Source: Candidatus Zixiibacteriota bacterium (GTDB taxonomy: Bacteria > SM23-81). From it: a DNA stretch of 8,848 nucleotides. The notes under the pieces are model-generated. The model had not been told where the DNA came from. It ran no database searches and saw nothing but the letters and a program-made list of their open reading frames with translations. The position numbers and the translations under genes were made by a program. Positions within the stretch are counted from its first letter, which is position 1. Each line of letters begins with the position of its first letter. This document shows, in pieces, positions 6,322 through 8,848 of the stretch. The stretch lies in the NCBI GenBank assembly GCA_030628225.1, contig DAOVRJ010000093.1, positions 1 to 8,848 on the forward strand. The letters run 5' to 3'.

Positions 6322-6873
6322 TTACTTGGTACGCAGGGCGCGAGTGATATGATAGCGGGCCACCTCGGCCAGGTCAGAGCTCCTGTCGATATTCACGACC
6401 TGGCGCCACATCTCCAACGCCCGATCTCGCTTTTGCATCTCCTGGTAAAGCAACCCCAGAAAAAGATACGCAGCACTATCTCTGGGCCGGGATTCCAGTA
6501 TCTTCCGGTAGTATCCCTCAGCCTCATCGTATCGAGCCAGCCTACTGGCCGTAAGAGCCTTGATGTAAAGCGACCTCACCTGGTTAGGCACGTCCCGCAA
6601 AACCTCATCGGCCAGATCTTCAGCCCGCTCGAGACGGTCAGTATTGTCCTTGGGGTGAGGGCTCTTTTTATGCTCAGTGATCTCTGTTTCGCTATGCGGC
6701 CCCAGGCGACAGGCCTCTAAAAACTCCTCCAGGGCCTCTTGTTTAAAACGGTACCGGCTGGCGATCCGGTAAGCGTTAATCTTGTGGCTCTTGATGTAAC
6801 GACGCAAGGTTACCGTGCTTATTCCCAGGAACTTAGCTGCTTCCCGTATGGTATACCATTTCTCCCGCGTCAC
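6322..6873 (-). CDS. Helix-turn-helix (excisionase-type) regulator fused to TPR repeats
   Basis: A 183-residue cytoplasmic protein. Residues 6-55 form a winged-helix DNA-binding domain of the excisionase/MerR kind (YTIREAAKFLGIS, TLRRYIKS, then YRFKQEALEEFL). A charged linker (about 57-78) leads to tetratricopeptide-like helices at about 80-180, with clear TPR consensus in ARYDEAEGYYRKILESRPRD (113-132) and AAYLFLGLLYQEMQKRDRALEMW (134-156). The HTH should bind DNA and the TPRs a protein partner, suggesting a scaffold-type regulator; the target is unknown. I prefer the GTG at 6873, preceded by GGAG with 7-base spacing and giving MTREKWYTIREAA, over an upstream TTG at 6894 with no ribosome-binding site. 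It is the first gene after a near-perfect sigma70 promoter and leads the unit containing the surface protein and sigma genes. Part of its 3' end is duplicated at 4376-4450. Confidence 0.83.
   Translation of the reverse strand: MTREKWYTIREAAKFLGISTVTLRRYIKSHKINAYRIASRYRFKQEALEEFLEACRLGPHSETEITEHKKSPHPKDNTDRLERAEDLADEVLRDVPNQVRSLYIKALTASRLARYDEAEGYYRKILESRPRDSAAYLFLGLLYQEMQKRDRALEMWRQVVNIDRSSDLAEVARYHITRALRTK
6332..6360. repeat. Right copy of direct repeat flanking the surface-protein gene
   Basis: Partner of 4386-4414 (26/29 identical), lying inside the last codons of the HTH-TPR gene. Recombination between the copies would remove the surface-protein gene and leave the regulator with an intact, nearly identical C-terminus (Y to C at one residue). 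Confidence 0.75.
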
Positions 6874-6908
6874 CGAACATCTCCAGAATATCAATAGTTA
6901 TCTTTCGT

Positions 6909-6916
6909 GATCAACT
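6909..6916. repeat. GATCAACT repeat, promoter-proximal copy
   Basis: The octamer recurs at 6991-6998 in the same orientation. This copy lies just downstream of the predicted transcription start of the HTH-TPR gene and the other just upstream of the A-tract region, 82 bases apart (close to eight helical turns). A paired operator is possible but unproven; an 8-base match can arise by chance. Confidence 0.3.
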
Positions 6917-6925
6917 TTCATCTCC

Positions 6926-6954
6926 ATTATAAAAGGTTGTCCCTCTTTTGTCAA
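6926..6954 (-). promoter_or_regulatory. Consensus sigma70 promoter of the HTH-TPR operon
   Basis: On the minus strand TTGACA (6954-6949), a 17-base spacer and TATAAT (6931-6926) match the bacterial consensus at all twelve positions. Upstream (about 6955-6986) lie A-rich tracts of up to nine adenines on the minus strand, a likely UP element. Transcription should start near 6919, about 46 bases before the GTG start codon. Confidence 0.9.
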
Positions 6955-6990
6955 GCTTTTTTTTCATTTTTTTTTAAATTTTTTCTCTCA

Positions 6991-6998
6991 GATCAACT
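6991..6998. repeat. GATCAACT repeat, distal copy
   Basis: Second copy of the octamer found at 6909-6916, on the far side of the A-tract region and within the shared spacer between the two divergent promoters. Confidence 0.3.
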
Positions 6999-7038
6999 AA
7001 ATTGCCCGGGAAACCACCCACAGAACCAAATATTTTCA

Positions 7039-7066
7039 TTGACAATCGCCGGAAAGAGAATATCTT
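7039..7066 (+). promoter_or_regulatory. Probable promoter of the exonuclease gene
   Basis: TTGACA (7039-7044), a 16-base spacer and TATCTT (7061-7066; TATAAT with two changes) point toward the exonuclease gene. Transcription would start near 7073, leaving a leader of about 128 bases. The leader contains an eight-base T run near 7127-7134 but no convincing riboswitch or attenuator fold. Confidence 0.55.
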
Positions 7067-7200
7067 GTCCATGAATCGGGATTTGGAGAAATACCTCTCT
7101 GGACAGCTCTCCGGGTACATCAGCTCTTTTTTTGCACCACCCCCATGCTCATTGGATCCATAAGCTAACTGTTCTTCACACTTTTCCGGGAGGCTCAGCC

Positions 7201-7896
7201 ATGTTCAGCAAAATCATCCTGGATATAGAAACTGCCGGTGTCGACTGGGACACCCTGCCAGAAGATACGCAGAACTATCTTCTTAAGCGTGCAGAGTCAG
7301 AGAAAGATGTGCAAAAGACCAAAAGCATCATCGGCCTTTGGGCTCCCTTATCCAAAGTGGTGGTCATCGGTCTGCTCAATCCGGTCAGCAACAAGGCCAT
7401 GATCCTCTCCCAGGGATCACCCGATGAAACTCCGGCAGAGAGCCAACAAGGCGAGATCTCCGTCTCCAATTTCCGCGGCGACGAGGCGACCATCCTGACC
7501 AGGTTCTGGGAGCTAATCCCCAGTTTCAACCACTACATCACATTCAATGGAAAGGGGTTCGACTGCCCCTTCCTGATGCTCCGCTCCCTGATCCTGGGCA
7601 TCACCCCCACCCGCAACCTGGACACACGACGGTACAGCGTTAAACCTCATTGCGACCTGTTGGAGGTGCTGTCTTTTTTTGGGGCAACTCGCAAGTTCAC
7701 CCTTCAGTTCTGGTGCCAAACCCTGGGCATCGAGGATCCCAAGACCAAGTTCGGGGATGGATCGCATGTTCAGGAGGCCTACAAGGAGGGAAGGATCGAG
7801 GATATCATCGAGTATAACCTGGCCGATCTGGTGGCCACGGCCCGTCTGTACCAGATGGTGGATGAGCATTTGCTGAGTGTCTGGGATAAGAGGTGA
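7201..7896 (+). CDS. DEDDy-type 3'-5' exonuclease (PolB-like / RNase H-like fold)
   Basis: A 231-residue stand-alone nuclease of the family annotated as predicted 3'-5' exonuclease related to the proofreading domain of PolB. These enzymes remove nucleotides from 3' ends using two metal ions. The catalytic motifs are all present: Exo I LDIETAG with D8 and E10, Exo II FNGKGFDCPFL with D121, and Exo III YNLADLVAT with Y205 and D209. No polymerase or helicase domain is attached, so it probably acts in DNA repair or RNA trimming; the substrate cannot be read from sequence. The ATG at 7201 is preferred because GGGAGG lies 7 bases upstream; an upstream in-frame ATG at 7132 has no ribosome-binding site and adds an atypical His-rich stretch. 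It is transcribed divergently from the HTH-TPR operon and is followed by a non-coding repeat island. Confidence 0.88.
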   Translation: MFSKIILDIETAGVDWDTLPEDTQNYLLKRAESEKDVQKTKSIIGLWAPLSKVVVIGLLNPVSNKAMILSQGSPDETPAESQQGEISVSNFRGDEATILTRFWELIPSFNHYITFNGKGFDCPFLMLRSLILGITPTRNLDTRRYSVKPHCDLLEVLSFFGATRKFTLQFWCQTLGIEDPKTKFGDGSHVQEAYKEGRIEDIIEYNLADLVATARLYQMVDEHLLSVWDKR

Positions 7897-7951
7897 GTTT
7901 AGAGAGTTGAGCGAGTTTGGAGAGTTAAGAGAGTTGAGAGTTCGGAGCGCG
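7896..7951. repeat. GAGAGTT-type imperfect tandem repeats
   Basis: Directly after the exonuclease stop, units such as GAGTTTAGAGAGTTGAGC, GAGTTTGGAGAGTTAAGA and GAGTTGAGAGTT recur. It is low-complexity, purine-rich DNA with no coding signal. Confidence 0.6.
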
Positions 7952-7993
7952 GAACTGGGAGTGCGGAGTGCCACCCCATTCCACCACCCCAGT

Positions 7994-8021
7994 AAGCAGT
8001 CGGCAGGAAGCAGTTGGCAGA
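7994..8021. repeat. 14-base tandem repeat, two copies
   Basis: AAGCAGTCGGCAGG (7994-8007) is followed directly by AAGCAGTTGGCAGA (8008-8021), 12 of 14 bases identical. Confidence 0.7.
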
Positions 8022-8035
8022 AATTGAAATGCAAG

Positions 8036-8066
8036 ATGAAAAATGCAAAATGAAAAATGCAAAATG
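8036..8066. repeat. A-rich 14-base tandem repeat, two full copies and a partial one
   Basis: ATGAAAAATGCAAA occurs perfectly at 8036-8049 and 8050-8063 and continues with ATG. A degenerate partial copy precedes it (GAAATGCAAG, 8026-8035). Confidence 0.75.
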
Positions 8067-8125
8067 TGAATGGCAGTTGAACGCTGTTTTTACGAGTCTC
8101 GAGTCTCGGTCTTTCAGAGGGGGTA

Positions 8126-8248
8126 GCGGAAGACCGCGAGGCTGGCGGCCGGCCGAACGGGAGAGTGAGGACGGCATGGCCGCAGGCCATAGCCAGCCGG
8201 TGGCGCAAAGCGCCACGCGGGCTGAAGCGAGGGGGAGCCCTCCCCCTC
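8126..8248. repeat. Cluster of consecutive GC-rich hairpins (palindromic element or structured RNA)
   Basis: Within 123 bases lie: GCGG-AAGA-CCGC (8126-8137); ATGGCC-GCA-GGCCAT (8176-8190); CAGCC ... GTGGCGC-AAA-GCGCCAC ... GGCTG (8194-8224); and GAGGGGGA-GCCC-TCCCCCTC (8229-8248). GGCTGGC (8140-8146) also pairs perfectly with GCCAGCC (8192-8198), which could enclose the second hairpin or compete with the third. No T run follows on either strand in terminator position. It may be a REP-like or mobile palindromic element, or a folded RNA; orientation cannot be decided. Confidence 0.55.
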
Positions 8249-8274
8249 AAAAACATCATTTCAAATTGCAAAGT

Positions 8275-8298
8275 GCAAATTTTAAATTGTAAATTTGC
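8275..8298. repeat. AT-rich inverted repeat
   Basis: GCAAATTT (8275-8282) and AAATTTGC (8291-8298) are perfect inverted repeats with an 8-base loop, within an A/T-rich stretch (8259-8297) made of variants of AAATTGCAAA. Confidence 0.5.
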
Positions 8299-8320
8299 CC
8301 TTCCCCCACACTCTACCCCA

Positions 8321-8339
8321 GGGCGAGGGAACCTCGCCC
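8321..8339. repeat. GGGCGAGG palindrome
   Basis: GGGCGAGG-GAA-CCTCGCCC forms a perfect 8-bp stem with a 3-base loop and lies about 30 bases from the terminator of the next gene. No T run follows on either strand, so it looks like an interspersed palindromic repeat rather than a terminator. Confidence 0.55.
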
Positions 8340-8369
8340 CTACATTAACACTATTCCTTCCCTTTCACC

Positions 8370-8405
8370 AAAAAAAACCAGCCCGACGCAATGCATCAGG
8401 CTGGT
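8370..8405 (-). terminator. Strong intrinsic terminator of the outer-membrane protein gene
   Basis: Read on the minus strand, ACCAGCCTGATGC-ATT-GCGTCGGGCTGGT forms a 13-bp stem with two G-T pairs (8405-8377), followed by an uninterrupted run of T (8377-8370). It lies about 29 bases after the TGA at 8434-8436. Confidence 0.88.
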
Positions 8406-8433
8406 CTCCTAGTACACCCCAATGTCGAGACTA

Positions 8434-8848
8434 TCACAATCTCCACAAATAGCTGGCCTTGGCGAACATCCCATCTTGGGTAAGGCGGTAGTCGTGGTCG
8501 GTGCCCGCGCCGAAAACGTTCCCATAGCCGATGTAGAAGATGGTCACCGGGTCGAGCTGATACTTCAGAAGGAAATCCAGGACGATATCTTTGGAAAGCT
8601 CGTCCAGAGTGCCGTCCTCGTTATAATACTTCCGCCGGGAAACCTGCACAATGGTGCGCAAGGACAGCTCCCGGGAGAACTGGTAGGCGGCCCGAACGCG
8701 AAAGATACGCGCCCTGGCGAAGAAGCTGTCATCTGCCTGGCGGGTGACATCCTGGGCCAAGGGCCACATGTTCAGCTTCAGCCGGGAGGTGGGATAGAGA
8801 TCCATCCACGGCTCCAGGTGCCAGTATTCGCCCGGCACAACCTCGTCG
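8434..8848 (-). CDS. C-terminal part of an outer-membrane beta-barrel protein (DUF5916-like), cut by window edge
   Basis: The last 137 residues of a longer protein; the frame is open to the window edge, so the true start lies outside (an internal GTG at 8838 is not a credible start). The fragment alternates hydrophobic and polar residues in barrel fashion: LYPTSRLKLNMW, RIFRVRAAYQFSRELSLRTIVQVS, then VTIFYIGYGN, and ends in FAKASYLWRL. This matches the C-terminal barrel of large DUF5916 proteins, which often carry an N-terminal carbohydrate-binding (CBM9-like) domain and occur in Bacteroidota and related phyla. The aromatic C-terminus fits an outer-membrane barrel. A strong terminator follows. 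The exact family is uncertain without the N-terminus. Confidence 0.65.
   Translation of the reverse strand, partial: DEVVPGEYWHLEPWMDLYPTSRLKLNMWPLAQDVTRQADDSFFARARIFRVRAAYQFSRELSLRTIVQVSRRKYYNEDGTLDELSKDIVLDFLLKYQLDPVTIFYIGYGNVFGAGTDHDYRLTQDGMFAKASYLWRL

Noticed and set aside
7071-7163. 30-residue upstream open frame (starts MNRDLEKYL) before the exonuclease gene
   Set aside because: Its ATG is only 5 bases after the predicted -10 box, so it lies at or before the transcription start and has no ribosome-binding site; a leaderless peptide cannot be excluded but is not supported.
7896-8066. CRISPR array
   Set aside because: The repeats are short, directly adjacent and without spacers of uniform length; no cas gene is present.
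8229-8258. Terminator for the plus-strand exonuclease gene
   Set aside because: The GAGGGGGA/TCCCCCTC hairpin is followed by A residues, not T, on the plus strand, and it lies more than 300 bases after the stop.
7513-8271. Long minus-strand open frame (252 codons) across the exonuclease end and the repeat island
   Set aside because: It is antisense to a gene with intact catalytic motifs and then runs through repeats (for example NSLNSPNSLNSLNS), so it is a shadow plus repeat translation.

Overview
The window looks like a chromosomal stretch from an uncultured or little-studied bacterium of the FCB superphylum (Bacteroidota, Ignavibacteria, KSB1, Zixibacteria and similar lineages). The main reason is the 581-residue secreted protein, whose C-terminus is a type IX secretion (T9SS) sorting domain with the NYPNPFNP signature. 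A DUF3078-like outer-membrane protein, a C-terminal beta-barrel of the DUF5916 kind and a GH3-like adenylate-forming enzyme fit the same background. GC content is intermediate and no tRNA or rRNA gene is visible. Phylum assignment is inference.

Layout, left to right. (1) Positions 1-264, minus strand: N-terminal part of a GH3-like enzyme, cut by the window edge. (2) 409-2597, minus strand: a four-helix, cysteine-rich membrane protein, a DUF3078-like protein and an MscS-type mechanosensitive channel; the last two are 52 bases apart and probably co-transcribed. (3) 2598-3089: non-coding, with a dyad before the membrane-protein gene and a terminator for the genes to the right. (4) 3090-6954, minus strand: the most unusual region. 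A textbook sigma70 promoter with an A-tract UP-like region (6926-6990) drives an HTH-TPR regulator, then a T9SS-exported surface protein, then a region-2-only sigma-70 paralogue overlapping a complete sigma factor. A 29-base direct repeat (26/29 identical) flanks the surface-protein gene; its left copy is a broken second copy of the regulator's 3' end. (5) 7039-7896, plus strand: a divergently transcribed DEDDy 3'-5' exonuclease with its own promoter. (6) 7897-8433: a non-coding island stacked with short tandem repeats and hairpins, closed by a strong terminator for (7), the C-terminal end of an outer-membrane barrel protein (8434-8848, minus strand).

How it may work together (inference): no clear terminator is seen between 6873 and 3090, so the regulator, exported protein and both sigma proteins could be one transcription unit. 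The direct repeat suggests that the surface-protein gene was inserted at the 3' end of the regulator gene, or could be deleted there with the regulator's reading frame restored. The half sigma keeps the core-binding region but lacks regions 3 and 4. It could be a decaying duplicate or a regulator of RNA polymerase occupancy. This region is the best candidate here for an undescribed system; the rest is ordinary genes plus repeat-rich spacer.
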